From NCBI GenBank assembly GCA_041552055.1, contig JBFELO010000110.1, positions 1 to 14,989 of the forward strand: a DNA stretch of 14,989 nucleotides, read 5' to 3'. Position 1 is the stretch's first letter, and every line of letters begins with the position of its first letter. The stretch comes from JBFELO01 sp041552055. Its GTDB lineage: Bacteria; Acidobacteriota; Thermoanaerobaculia; Thermoanaerobaculales; Sulfomarinibacteraceae. Both the position numbers and the translations under genes were made by a program. The notes beneath the pieces are model-generated. The model saw only the letters and a program-made list of their open reading frames with translations, had not been told where the DNA came from and did no database searches. Positions 1-6,406 of the stretch are shown one piece after another.

Positions 1-27
1 AGCATCCAGCATCGGGCGGGCGGGCGG
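1..27. repeat. Heptamer spacer repeat, copy A
   Basis: Two heptamers, GCATCCA and GCATCGG, are followed by GCGGGCGGGCGG. The first 16 nt recur exactly in inverted orientation at 1911-1926. The copy may extend beyond the left edge of the window. Confidence 0.55.
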
Positions 28-31
28 CAAC

Positions 32-889
32 TCAGAATCGAAACCGCACGAACGCGCTGAAGTCGTTTATGTCGTAGTCGATGGAGGCTGACAGCACGCC
101 CTCGCCCTCTTCCGTCTGCACGCCGTCCCAGTCGACGTCGATGGACGACAGGTTGACCGAACCACCGAGGGCCACGTGCCTCCCAAGCAGGTACTCGATG
201 CCGAGTCGGCCGATCCACTGACCACCCGAGATGTCCTCGATGCTGACGTAGAGCCAGCCGAGGCCGGCCATGAAACGCCAGTGGTCGGAGAACAGTCGGC
301 GGTACTCGAAGTAGAGGTACGGCAGCGGACCGGTGCCCTTGGCGTCGGTGCTGCCCCCGCGCGTCTCTTCTCCCTCCACAATCCACGCCAGCGTCGCCGA
401 CAGCTCCATGACGCGCAGGCCGAGACCGAAGCCGCCCGCCCACCGCTCCTTGACCCACGGGAAGTAGGTGTAGTCGACGAAGTACTGTGTCACGTCGAAG
501 CCGAGCCGTACCTCGGCGTCGATGGGGATGATCTCGTCGCCCCACTGGATCTCGGTCAGCGCCTGTGAGGTCGAGTCGCGGGTGATGTCCTGCCAGCGCA
601 CCCCGAGGCGGTGGCGGCGCGAGATCTGCCACTCGAAGGCGAGCGTCGGGATGGTCTTCTGTGAGTCGAGGTCAAGGTCGTCCTCGAACGTCAGCGTCGT
701 GCCCTCGCCGAGTATCTCGGAGTCGAGCCGGATCTGCGTCGTCATGCCAACCCAGCTGGCCTCGAGCCTGAGGTTGAACTTGTCGAGCAGCGGCTCGTAG
801 TCCCGCTGGGCCTCGGCTGTTGAAGCGACGAACACCGTCGCCAAAAGGAAGGACACACACACTGCCATGTGCGAGGGCGAGTTCTTCAC
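32..889 (-). CDS. Outer-membrane beta-barrel protein, unknown function
   Basis: I see a 285-residue protein. I chose a GTG start at 889 because AGGAGGAGG lies just upstream and because it gives a classical signal peptide: Lys-Asn start, hydrophobic stretch VCVSFLLATVFVAS, and an A-E-A cleavage site before QRDYEP. The open frame extends upstream to 1000 but that extension is charged and lacks a comparable ribosome site. The mature part alternates polar and aromatic residues, typical of beta strands, and ends in FVRFRF, a terminal aromatic residue as recognised by the BAM machinery. An acidic FEDDLDLD segment follows the first strands. Location is therefore the outer membrane. The specific function is not recognisable. 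It lies 95 nt downstream of another envelope gene on the same strand and may be co-transcribed, although it also has its own possible -10 box (926-931). Confidence 0.8.
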   Translation of the reverse strand: MKNSPSHMAVCVSFLLATVFVASTAEAQRDYEPLLDKFNLRLEASWVGMTTQIRLDSEILGEGTTLTFEDDLDLDSQKTIPTLAFEWQISRRHRLGVRWQDITRDSTSQALTEIQWGDEIIPIDAEVRLGFDVTQYFVDYTYFPWVKERWAGGFGLGLRVMELSATLAWIVEGEETRGGSTDAKGTGPLPYLYFEYRRLFSDHWRFMAGLGWLYVSIEDISGGQWIGRLGIEYLLGRHVALGGSVNLSSIDVDWDGVQTEEGEGVLSASIDYDINDFSAFVRFRF

Positions 890-925
890 GGCTGCCTCCT
901 CCTGATCGGATTCACCTGTTGCCAC

Positions 926-931
926 ATCATA
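926..931 (-). promoter_or_regulatory. Possible -10 box for the outer-membrane barrel gene
   Basis: On the minus strand TATGAT lies about 37 nt upstream of the GTG start at 889. It would give a leader of about 30 nt containing the AGGAGG ribosome site. No good -35 box is found at 16-18 nt spacing, so this is weak. Confidence 0.3.
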
Positions 932-984
932 CCGCGTCCTGCGACGTTTGAGCGTGGCTGCGTCACGGACATTTTCGGCGTGCA

Positions 985-1878
985 TTACCCGCCGCCCCAC
1001 GCGATCTGGTAACCGACGGCGATGGCGTCGAAGTCGGTGCCCGCACCGGCATTGCCACCGGTCAGGACCGATACGCTCAACCCCTGTGTCGGCGTGATCG
1101 GGTATGCCACCATCGCCGAAATCCGCCAGTTGCGCTGGATCGTGTCACGCCGGACGCCGTCCATCGTCGTCCTGCCGCCGTAGCCGTAGCCCGCGGAGAC
1201 GGCCCACCAGAAGCCGGGCCGGATCGTGCGAATCGCGTGGAGCTTCGCCACCAACAACGGATCTTGCTCGAAGTAATGGCCCCCGTAATAGTCGTCGTTG
1301 TCTCCGAACAGCCAGACACCGAGGGCACCCTCGAAGCTCCACCTGCCCACGGCTCGCCCGAATCCCAACTCGGGTATTAGACCCCAGCGGTTGGCGCCCA
1401 GGTTGATGGCCCTGGTGCTGTCGTAATCGCCGATCGGCACGATCACCTGCAAGCGAGCGCCCCACACGGTGGGTGCCGGTGTGTAGCCCCTGAATTCGCT
1501 CACATTTCTGACTTCCGCGCCGGAAAACTGAGTCTCGATGACCACCCTCGCGTCGGCCAGACCCACGGAGTCACGGGTGCGAAACTCTCCCTCTACCATG
1601 CCTTCCCAGTGCCCGTCGGTCCACGGCAGGCCGACCTTGATCTTGGACGGAAGGCCAAAGAGTGACAACGTGCGGACGTAGCGGACCAGAACCGCGTGGA
1701 TGTCGGCATCCACGTCGTCCACCGGCAGGGCGGGATCCATGAACACGGCCCCGTTCGAGTAGCCGTAGCCGATGGCCAGGAAGTTGAGGCCAACGGGCGC
1801 CACCGCATAGGCTCGCGGTTCGAACTCCTGGGGCCACCCGCCCGACACCGACAGAAGAATCACGGTCGCCACGATCAC
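985..1878 (-). CDS. Transporter of the MetA-pathway-of-phenol-degradation type (PF13557-like), outer-membrane barrel
   Basis: The protein of about 297 residues begins with a hydrophobic leader (IVATVILLSVSGGWPQ), then reads EPRAYAVAPVGLNFLAIGYGYS with DPALPVDDVDADI and YVRTLSLFG shortly after. It continues with INLGANRWGLIPELG, WLFGDNDDYYGG and GFWWAVSAGYGYGGRTTMDG. This is the usual order in the PF13557 family, annotated simply as 'transporter' and thought to be outer-membrane channels. The start is uncertain. The frame is open to 2106, but the part upstream of about 1878 reads through spacer repeats. GTG at 1878 gives the cleanest signal peptide but lacks a clear Shine-Dalgarno. A CTG at 1899 has GGGAG upstream. 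Substrate is unknown. It is first in a same-strand pair with the barrel gene at 32-889. Confidence 0.72.
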   Translation of the reverse strand: MIVATVILLSVSGGWPQEFEPRAYAVAPVGLNFLAIGYGYSNGAVFMDPALPVDDVDADIHAVLVRYVRTLSLFGLPSKIKVGLPWTDGHWEGMVEGEFRTRDSVGLADARVVIETQFSGAEVRNVSEFRGYTPAPTVWGARLQVIVPIGDYDSTRAINLGANRWGLIPELGFGRAVGRWSFEGALGVWLFGDNDDYYGGHYFEQDPLLVAKLHAIRTIRPGFWWAVSAGYGYGGRTTMDGVRRDTIQRNWRISAMVAYPITPTQGLSVSVLTGGNAGAGTDFDAIAVGYQIAWGGG

Positions 1879-1910
1879 ACAGCGAGCGTGATGATCCAGC
1901 CGTCGCAGCT

Positions 1911-1930
1911 CCCGATGCTGGATGCTGAAA
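1911..1930. repeat. Heptamer spacer repeat, copy B
   Basis: On the minus strand it reads GCATCCA GCATCGGG, identical over 16 nt to positions 1-16 but inverted. It lies immediately upstream of the start region of the PF13557-like gene, within its probable leader. Confidence 0.55.
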
Positions 1931-1980
1931 TCCCCACGCGCCCGCTGTGTCGGCAGCTGCCAAAGACGAGATGCAAGCGA

Positions 1981-2038
1981 CGAGCGACCAGCGACCAGCG
2001 GCTCACCAGCCCGCCCGTCGCTGGCTACTGGTCGCTCG
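1981..2038. repeat. Imperfect inverted repeat built from GCGACCA heptamers
   Basis: Left arm 1981-2000 (CGAGCGACCAGCGACCAGCG) and right arm 2019-2038 (CGCTGGCTACTGGTCGCTCG) are complementary at 18 of 20 positions around an 18-nt loop. The left arm is itself a tandem of the heptamer GCGACCA. It lies in the spacer upstream of the PF13557-like gene and could form a long hairpin in RNA. No T-tract follows it on either strand, so it is not an obvious terminator. Confidence 0.6.
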
Positions 2039-2072
2039 GCCACCCCCGCGTCCGGGAAGGAGGGTGGATCTG

Positions 2073-2100
2073 GCATCCAGCATCTAGCATCCAGCATCAG
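2073..2100. repeat. Heptamer spacer repeat, copy C (four units)
   Basis: Four exact 7-nt units are seen: GCATCCA, GCATCTA, GCATCCA, GCATCAG. A G-rich run and GGATC precede it (2057-2070). It lies 25 nt past the stop codon of the TMEM175-like gene. Confidence 0.7.
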
Positions 2101-2125
2101 ACACAATCTCTCCCCACTCGCTCAG

Positions 2126-2752
2126 TCAAACGTCCTTTCGCGCCCTCCGCCTCATGACGGCGGTGACCGGAATGATCACCAACCACGAAAGATTCCAGGC
2201 CAGCTCGCCGACGAAGGCGAAGGGCAGGGTGATCAGCGCCGCCACAGGCTCGGTGAAAGCCTCCAGCTGGATGCCTACCAGGTCCTCTTTCGTCAGGCCA
2301 TCCCGAACCAGGCTCTTGCGCCGAGCGCGCCACCACGCCGCCGCCGCCATCAAGCCGATGAGTGCCACGGCGATGCTCTCTCCCGCGCGCCGACTGGGGC
2401 CGGCCACCTCCTCGCTCACCCGCACGATGTAGAGCAGGAACAGCAAGAAGAACACCGACGCTATCGAGAAGCCGGTGTGGACGCCGTCGGTGCGATCGAG
2501 GGCGGACAGCAGGGTGTTGGAACGGATCCAGTAGAGGATGACGAACACCAGCCCGATGAGCACGGCGACTATATTGGAGGCGTACTCCGCGAACAGGTCG
2601 ACCAGCCACACCACCCCCTCGGTGTGGCTCTCTGCAGGCATGGGCAACCACTGGATGATGAGCACCAGGGCCACCGCATAGACTACGTCGGTCAGCGTCG
2701 CCAGCCGCTCGAGCTGGCTCCGCGCCGTCGCCTTGTACGGCTGCTCGGTCAT
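2126..2752 (-). CDS. TMEM175/DUF1211-like integral membrane protein
   Basis: This is a 208-residue membrane protein. ATG at 2752 follows GAGGGGG with a 5-nt gap. It has about five hydrophobic segments: residues about 22-37, 60-75, 94-112, 125-137 and 170-200. The N-terminal RLATLTDVVYAVALVLII and the later YWIRSNTLLSALDRTDG resemble the first transmembrane helix and the 'YW..H..LF' segment of bacterial TMEM175 proteins, which are potassium-permeable channels. The family's hallmark is R..(A/S)FSD in the first helix; here the equivalent reads R.ATLTD, so the phenylalanine-serine pair is replaced. Ion-channel function is therefore only inferred from family resemblance and could be lost or changed. 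It stands alone on the minus strand, back to back with the toxin-antitoxin pair at 2936. Confidence 0.55.
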   Translation of the reverse strand: MTEQPYKATARSQLERLATLTDVVYAVALVLIIQWLPMPAESHTEGVVWLVDLFAEYASNIVAVLIGLVFVILYWIRSNTLLSALDRTDGVHTGFSIASVFFLLFLLYIVRVSEEVAGPSRRAGESIAVALIGLMAAAAWWRARRKSLVRDGLTKEDLVGIQLEAFTEPVAALITLPFAFVGELAWNLSWLVIIPVTAVMRRRARKDV

Positions 2753-2765
2753 ATCAACCCCCTCT

Positions 2766-2794
2766 CAATGCTCGATTCTCGATGCTGGATGCAC
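2766..2794. repeat. Heptamer spacer repeat, copy D
   Basis: On the minus strand it reads GCATCCA, GCATCGA, GAATCGA, GCATTG. It lies 14-42 nt upstream of the TMEM175-like start codon, so it would be in that gene's leader. Confidence 0.55.
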
Positions 2795-2826
2795 AGAAAC
2801 GGTAATCCCTCCTTGGGTGGGCTGGG

Positions 2827-2852
2827 GATCCAGAATCCAGAACCAGCATCAG
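2827..2852. repeat. Heptamer spacer repeat, copy E
   Basis: GATCCAG, AATCCAG, AACCAGC and ATCAG form a degenerate heptamer run preceded by a G-rich stretch (GGGTGGGCTGGGG). This is the same arrangement as copies C and F. Confidence 0.55.
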
Positions 2853-2861
2853 TTGGTCGGG

Positions 2862-2880
2862 ACTCCTCCACTCCTCCACT
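2862..2880. repeat. Short octamer tandem
   Basis: ACTCCTCC occurs twice in tandem, followed by ACT. It sits between heptamer copy E and the antitoxin promoter. It is too short to assign a function. Confidence 0.4.
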
Positions 2881-2900
2881 CATGAAGCGGGCGTATGTCC

Positions 2901-2929
2901 TTGACGGGCGGCTCACTTGGTGGGATAAT
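2901..2929 (+). promoter_or_regulatory. Sigma-70 promoter of the first toxin-antitoxin operon
   Basis: TTGACG (2901-2906), a 17-nt spacer and GATAAT (2924-2929) form a near-consensus promoter. The -10 box ends 6 nt before the ATG at 2936, so transcription should begin at or within a base or two of the start codon. No ribosome site lies between, which predicts a leaderless mRNA. Confidence 0.72.
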
Positions 2930-2935
2930 CCCACC
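2919..2935. promoter_or_regulatory. Perfect palindrome over the -10 box, candidate antitoxin operator
   Basis: GGTGGGAT (2919-2926), one central A, and ATCCCACC (2928-2935) form a perfect 8-bp inverted repeat. It covers the -10 box and touches the ATG. Toxin-antitoxin operons are commonly autorepressed by the antitoxin or complex binding such a site, so this is the likely operator (inference). Confidence 0.6.
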
Positions 2936-3169
2936 ATGAGCACGTCGAAGGTCGACTCCAAGAAACGAATCGTGCTGCCGAACGGCCGACCAGGAGATGT
3001 CTTCGACATCCAGCAGCAGGCGGAAGGGCGTTTCGTGCTGATCCGGCTGGAGAAGCCGGAGCAATCCGCACGGATGAGTCGAGCGGAGTGCCTGGAAGCC
3101 ATGAACGGATCCCCTTTGCGTCCGACCATGTCGTGGGACGAACTGCGCGAGCTGACGCGTGAACCATGA
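2936..3169 (+). CDS. Antitoxin, AbrB/MazE (SpoVT-AbrB) type
   Basis: This 77-residue protein has an N-terminal swapped-hairpin-type segment: KVDSKKRIVLPNGRPGDVFDIQ, with GRFVLIRLEKPE following. This matches the AbrB/MazE DNA-binding fold pattern (R-I-x-L-P, then P-G-D-x-x-D). The C-terminal tail (residues 46-77) has SRAECLEAMNGSPLRPTMSWDELRELT, a likely toxin-binding tail. The open frame extends far upstream, but the upstream part reads through repeats, and a strong promoter with its -10 just before 2936 fixes this start. Its stop overlaps the toxin start in ATGA, a typical translational coupling. Expected role: neutralise the PIN toxin and repress the operon. Confidence 0.75.
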   Translation: MSTSKVDSKKRIVLPNGRPGDVFDIQQQAEGRFVLIRLEKPEQSARMSRAECLEAMNGSPLRPTMSWDELRELTREP

Positions 3170-3585
3170 TTCTGCTGGACACGAATGTCCCCATCTACGC
3201 GTTCGACTCCGACTCGCCCTTCCGCTGGTGGGCGCAGGAGACGATCGCCGACGCCGTGGCCGGTGACGGCGCGGCCATCAATGCCGTGAGCCTTGCCGAA
3301 ATCTGTGTCGGAGACGCCGACCCGCCGACCGTCGCTGATCGGATTCGCAGTTGGGGGGTCGAAGTACTCGACGTGCCCACGGCCGCAGCCGAGATGTGTG
3401 CTCAGGCGTACCGCCGATATCGGGAACGGCGGGCACCGCAACCCGACTCGCCGGCCCCGGTCATGCCGCTCCCGGACTTCTTCATCGGAGCCCACGCCGA
3501 AATCATGGGCTGGGAACTCGCGACCGCTGATCAAGGCCGATTCCAGGCGTACTTCCCCTCGGTCTCGCTCAAGATGCCGCCGTGA
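3166..3585 (+). CDS. PIN-domain ribonuclease toxin (VapC-like)
   Basis: The 139-residue protein has the acidic residues of the PIN nuclease site: D5 in MILLDTNVPIYAFD, E45 in VSLAEIC, D104 in PLPDFFIGAHAEI and D122 in ELATADQGRF. VapC-type PIN proteins are magnesium-dependent RNases that cut tRNA or other RNA and arrest growth when released from the antitoxin. Size is normal for the family. Its ATG overlaps the antitoxin stop by 4 nt, so the two are co-translated. The pairing of a PIN toxin with an AbrB-type antitoxin is a known combination. The target RNA cannot be read from the sequence. Confidence 0.82.
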   Translation: MILLDTNVPIYAFDSDSPFRWWAQETIADAVAGDGAAINAVSLAEICVGDADPPTVADRIRSWGVEVLDVPTAAAEMCAQAYRRYRERRAPQPDSPAPVMPLPDFFIGAHAEIMGWELATADQGRFQAYFPSVSLKMPP

Positions 3586-3708
3586 CCTGCGGCGTGTGGC
3601 GGTCAGCTGAGAGAGTCTCGGAAGCCCTCGCACCACCATCACCTTCACATCCTCGATGCGTGATACTCGACTTTCTTTCCAACCCCCTCACATCGCGGGC
3701 GGGCGGGA

Positions 3709-3735
3709 GATCCAGCATCTAGCACCCAGAATCAG
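3709..3735. repeat. Heptamer spacer repeat, copy F
   Basis: GATCCAG, CATCTAG, CACCCAG and AATCAG follow GCGGGCGGGCGGGA (3695-3708). It lies between the PIN toxin and sulfatase genes, which converge here. Confidence 0.6.
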
Positions 3736-3751
3736 CCGGCGCAGCCGGCAT

Positions 3752-3784
3752 CTCTTCGCTCATCTGCGCCATCTGCGGTTTCTC
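3752..3784. repeat. CATCTGCG-type dispersed repeat, single copy
   Basis: CTCATCTGCGCCATCTGCGG followed by TTTCTC resembles the right arm of the inverted repeat at 5445-5506 (ATCTGCGTGATCTGCGGTTT). The two copies flank the sulfatase gene. Confidence 0.45.
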
Positions 3785-3807
3785 TTCTGTCGCGGGACCA
3801 ATCGCCT

Positions 3808-3829
3808 CCGGGGGCCTCGCGGCCCCCGG
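3808..3829 (-). terminator. Strong GC hairpin after the sulfatase gene
   Basis: CCGGGGGCC (3808-3816), loop TCGC, and GGCCCCCGG (3821-3829) form a perfect 9-bp stem. It begins 14 nt past the sulfatase stop codon. No T-tract follows on the minus strand, so it is not a canonical intrinsic terminator. It may end transcription in a GC-rich organism or protect the 3' end of the mRNA. Confidence 0.5.
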
Positions 3830-3843
3830 GGTGGGTTCTACCG

Positions 3844-5397
3844 TTATTTGTCGCCCGCGCCTCTGGTAATCGATTCCATCACGCGGTCGAGGCTGAAGCT
3901 GCCGGGCTTCTGCCGGGGCGGAAACTCGCGGAAGCTCTGCAGCCATTGACCGACATAGGCGGCGGAGGGCGCGATCACGAACATGTGGTCGACCCACCAT
4001 TTCTCGTAGCCGATGGCTTCATGCTCGGCGCGCTCGAACGGATCCATTCGCAGGTTGCATACCATCGGCGCTCGTAGCGCCGTATATGGATTTCGCCAGA
4101 CGTCGATCCCCTCGGCTTCCTGCTTCAGGAAGGTGATCTTCCAGTTGTTGTAGCGCAGCGCTGCGACGTTGCCGTCGTCGGTCCAGTAGAGGAACTCGTG
4201 GCGCGGCCACTCGGCCTCTCCCTTGAACGCGGGCAGCAAATTGTAGCCGTCGAGGTGGACCTTGTAGGTCATGTCGCCGACCGATTTGCCCTCGAGCAGA
4301 TCCTCTTTCACGTTGGCATCGCCCGCGGCCGCGAGCAGCGTCGGCAGCATGTCCTCGTGCGAGGTAATTTCGTTGTTGACCGTACCCGGTTCGATGACGC
4401 CGGGCCAGCGGATCGCCGTCGGCACGCGGAAGCCGCCCTCCCACTGCGTGGCCTTCTCGTTGCGGAACATCGTGGTGCCGCCATCGGGCCAGGAGAAGAA
4501 CTCAGCGCCATTGTCGGTGGAGTACATGACGATGGTGTTGTCGGCGATGCCGAGCTCGTCGAGCTTGGCGAGCAGCTGGCCCACGTGGCCGTCGTGTTCA
4601 ACCATGCCGTCGGCGTACACGCCGAGACCGGTCTTGCCCTCGGACTCGGCCTTGAGGTGGGTCCAGACGTGCATGCGGGTGCTGTTCCACCAGACGAAGA
4701 ACGGCTTGTCGGCCTTGACAGCCTTGTCCATAAAGCCGAGCGCCGCGGCGGTGACTTCCTCGTCCACCGTTTCCATGCGCTTCTTGGTGAGTGGCCCGGT
4801 GTCCTCGATTCTGCCGTCTGCGTAGCTATGGATCACGCCACGTGGGCCGAACTTCTCGCGCAGAGTCTTGCCGTCGGGGAACACGAAATCCCCCGGATAG
4901 TCCGGGTGCTCCGGCTCCTCTTCGGCATTCAAGTGGTAGAGATTGCCGAAGAACTCGTCGAACCCGTGATTCGTCGGCAGCATCTCGTCGCGGTCGCCGA
5001 GATGGTTCTTGCCGAACTGGCCGGTCACGTAGCCATGTTCCTTGAGCAACCCGGCGATCGTCGGGTCTTCCTTCTTCATGCCTTCGGGCGCGCCGGGGAG
5101 TCCGACCTTGGTCAGACCCGTGCGCATGGGTGATTGACCGGTGATAAACGCGGCTCGGCCCGCGGTGCAGCTCTGCTGGCCGTACCAGTCGGTGAATATG
5201 GCGCCTTCGGTTGCGATACGGTCGATATTTGGCGTCTTGTAGCCCATCATCCCCATGTTGTAGGCGGAGACGTTGAACTGGCCGATGTCATCACCCCAAA
5301 TAACGAGGATGTTCGGCTTGTCCTGTGCGATGGCTGTCCCAGCCATCGCAAATAGGACTATCGTCAGACACACTAATGTCACGATTCTCGATTTCAT
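3844..5397 (-). CDS. Secreted arylsulfatase-type sulfatase
   Basis: The 517-residue protein hydrolyses sulfate esters, by family. A signal peptide covers about residues 1-25 (MKSRIVTLVC to TAIA, then QDKPN), so it is periplasmic. Motifs seen, numbered from the ATG at 5397: metal-binding D36-D37 in ILVIWGDDIG; the sulfatase signature C77-T-A-G-R81 in QQSCTAGRAAFITGQ, whose Cys would be converted to formylglycine; K130 and H132 in FGKNHLG; H243 in RMHVWTH; D295-N296 in YSTDNGAEF; and K315. All catalytic positions are present. I chose ATG at 5397 rather than GTG at 5400 because AAAGGAG then has a 6-nt gap. It is last in a minus-strand run behind two outer-membrane channels. No formylglycine-generating enzyme lies in the window. 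The substrate is unknown. Confidence 0.9.
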   Translation of the reverse strand: MKSRIVTLVCLTIVLFAMAGTAIAQDKPNILVIWGDDIGQFNVSAYNMGMMGYKTPNIDRIATEGAIFTDWYGQQSCTAGRAAFITGQSPMRTGLTKVGLPGAPEGMKKEDPTIAGLLKEHGYVTGQFGKNHLGDRDEMLPTNHGFDEFFGNLYHLNAEEEPEHPDYPGDFVFPDGKTLREKFGPRGVIHSYADGRIEDTGPLTKKRMETVDEEVTAAALGFMDKAVKADKPFFVWWNSTRMHVWTHLKAESEGKTGLGVYADGMVEHDGHVGQLLAKLDELGIADNTIVMYSTDNGAEFFSWPDGGTTMFRNEKATQWEGGFRVPTAIRWPGVIEPGTVNNEITSHEDMLPTLLAAAGDANVKEDLLEGKSVGDMTYKVHLDGYNLLPAFKGEAEWPRHEFLYWTDDGNVAALRYNNWKITFLKQEAEGIDVWRNPYTALRAPMVCNLRMDPFERAEHEAIGYEKWWVDHMFVIAPSAAYVGQWLQSFREFPPRQKPGSFSLDRVMESITRGAGDK

Positions 5398-5444
5398 CAC
5401 TCTCTCCTTTCGTTTACATTGCCATTTTCGTCAGACAAATAGTC

Positions 5445-5506
5445 AAACCGCAGATGAACGCAAATCTCCCCTGATGGGGTTTCATTATCTGCGTGATCTG
5501 CGGTTT
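5445..5506. repeat. Inverted repeat of the CATCTGCG type
   Basis: Left arm 5445-5462 (AAACCGCAGATGAACGCA) and right arm 5490-5506 (TGCGTGATCTGCGGTTT) are complementary with one small bulge. They enclose 27 nt. It lies between the truncated channel gene and the sulfatase start. A related single copy is at 3752-3784. Confidence 0.6.
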
Positions 5507-5528
5507 CTCCGTTTTCACTTCGTCGATC

Positions 5529-5560
5529 TCTTCGACTTTTCGACTCTTTGACCTTTTGAC
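5529..5560. repeat. Octamer tandem repeat, four units
   Basis: Four consecutive 8-nt units fit [TC][TC]TT[TC]GAC: TCTTCGAC, TTTTCGAC, TCTTTGAC, CTTTTGAC. The last unit touches the stop codon of the channel gene at 5561. Confidence 0.65.
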
Positions 5561-6382
5561 TTACATCGGAAACGCATACGACAGATTCACCCGAAAGGCC
5601 GTATCGAGCACACTCCCAGGCCAATCGTCGCACACCACAGCCTTGCGGATCTCGCCGTAGAGGTTGTAGGTCGAGCCCTTCTCGGTGATGAACACCTTGC
5701 CAAACCGAAAGCCGAACGGAATCAGCCAGGCGTTGGCGTTCCAGTTGTAGCTGAAGGCGGTCTCGCCGATGTTGACGTAGTAGCCGTTCTTGAGCGAGTA
5801 GTTGAACACCGGCTGGATGGTGATCGGTTGCGCCACCTGGCGATCTGGGTCCTCGCGGTCTGTCTTGCCCCAGACCCGCTGCACGAGGGCCCCGGTCAGG
5901 ATCTTGTTGCCGACGCGCTCGAGCCAGGCCGACGCGAAGCCGTAGCGCCACACGTCGTTGCCGAACTTGGCGCTCTCGGCAGGGAAGTTGATCTGGAGGC
6001 CGATCCCCCACCGACCGGTGGACCACTCGAAGGGAACACAGAGTGCAAAGTACTCGGCGTCGCCCGCGCCCGAGGACTTGTCCGCAGCCTCGTTGTCGCG
6101 CAATGTGACCCGGTTGATCAGCTTGAGGTTCTTGCCGAGTGGCATCGGCGCCACGAAACGGAGCATGAGCTGATCGCGGTTGCCCTCGGGGCGCGGCTGC
6201 CCAGTGGGACCCTCGTCGGTGATCCAGGTCCGACCCTCCAGTGAGAGCCGAAAGGTCCACATGGCTGCTGTGGCGTCGTTGGCCGCGGACTCCAGGCTCT
6301 GGCCCTCCGCGCCGGTCTCCACGCCCAAGTCGCCATCGCTCGGGTCGGCCGGCCGTCGATCGATCCGCATCTTTCTGTCCAC
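5561..6382 (-). CDS. Outer-membrane channel paralogue lacking a signal peptide
   Basis: About 273 residues. From about residue 40 on it aligns with the next gene upstream: TWITDEG against TWKDDIL, LRFVAPMPLGKNLKLINRVTLRDNE against LRIVAPVPLKGFTILPRLTLRHYE, FGKVFITEKGSTYNLYGE against VGKVFVKEKGTWNFYGE, and DDWPGSVLDTAFRVN against DDWPGSAVDTSIRIN. The strand pattern resembles bacterial 'neuromedin U'/porin-like outer-membrane proteins. The first about 25 residues are charged (DRKMRIDRRPADPSDGD) with no hydrophobic leader, and a stop lies just upstream in frame, so secretion is not explained. I place the start at GTG 6382, 7 nt after GGAG; TTG at 6388 or ATG at 6370 are alternatives. It may be a 5'-damaged duplicate, or the DNA before it may have been rearranged. 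Otherwise the reading frame is intact. Confidence 0.65.
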   Translation of the reverse strand: MDRKMRIDRRPADPSDGDLGVETGAEGQSLESAANDATAAMWTFRLSLEGRTWITDEGPTGQPRPEGNRDQLMLRFVAPMPLGKNLKLINRVTLRDNEAADKSSGAGDAEYFALCVPFEWSTGRWGIGLQINFPAESAKFGNDVWRYGFASAWLERVGNKILTGALVQRVWGKTDREDPDRQVAQPITIQPVFNYSLKNGYYVNIGETAFSYNWNANAWLIPFGFRFGKVFITEKGSTYNLYGEIRKAVVCDDWPGSVLDTAFRVNLSYAFPM

Positions 6383-6406
6383 GAACAAGCTCCGGGCTGC
6401 CTACCA

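Noticed and set aside
1..27. G-quadruplex at GGGCGGGCGGGCGG
   Set aside because: Only three full GGG runs followed by GG; the fourth run is incomplete, as it is at 3695-3707.
2073..2100. Heptamer tandem as a CRISPR array
   Set aside because: Units are 7 nt without spacers; no cas genes are in the window.
1922..2935. Upstream extension of the antitoxin frame (to 415 codons)
   Set aside because: It reads through spacer repeats and antisense to the TMEM175-like gene; promoter position and homology fix the start at 2936.
4198..5133. Plus-strand open frame opposite the sulfatase
   Set aside because: The sulfatase has every catalytic motif in the correct order on the minus strand.
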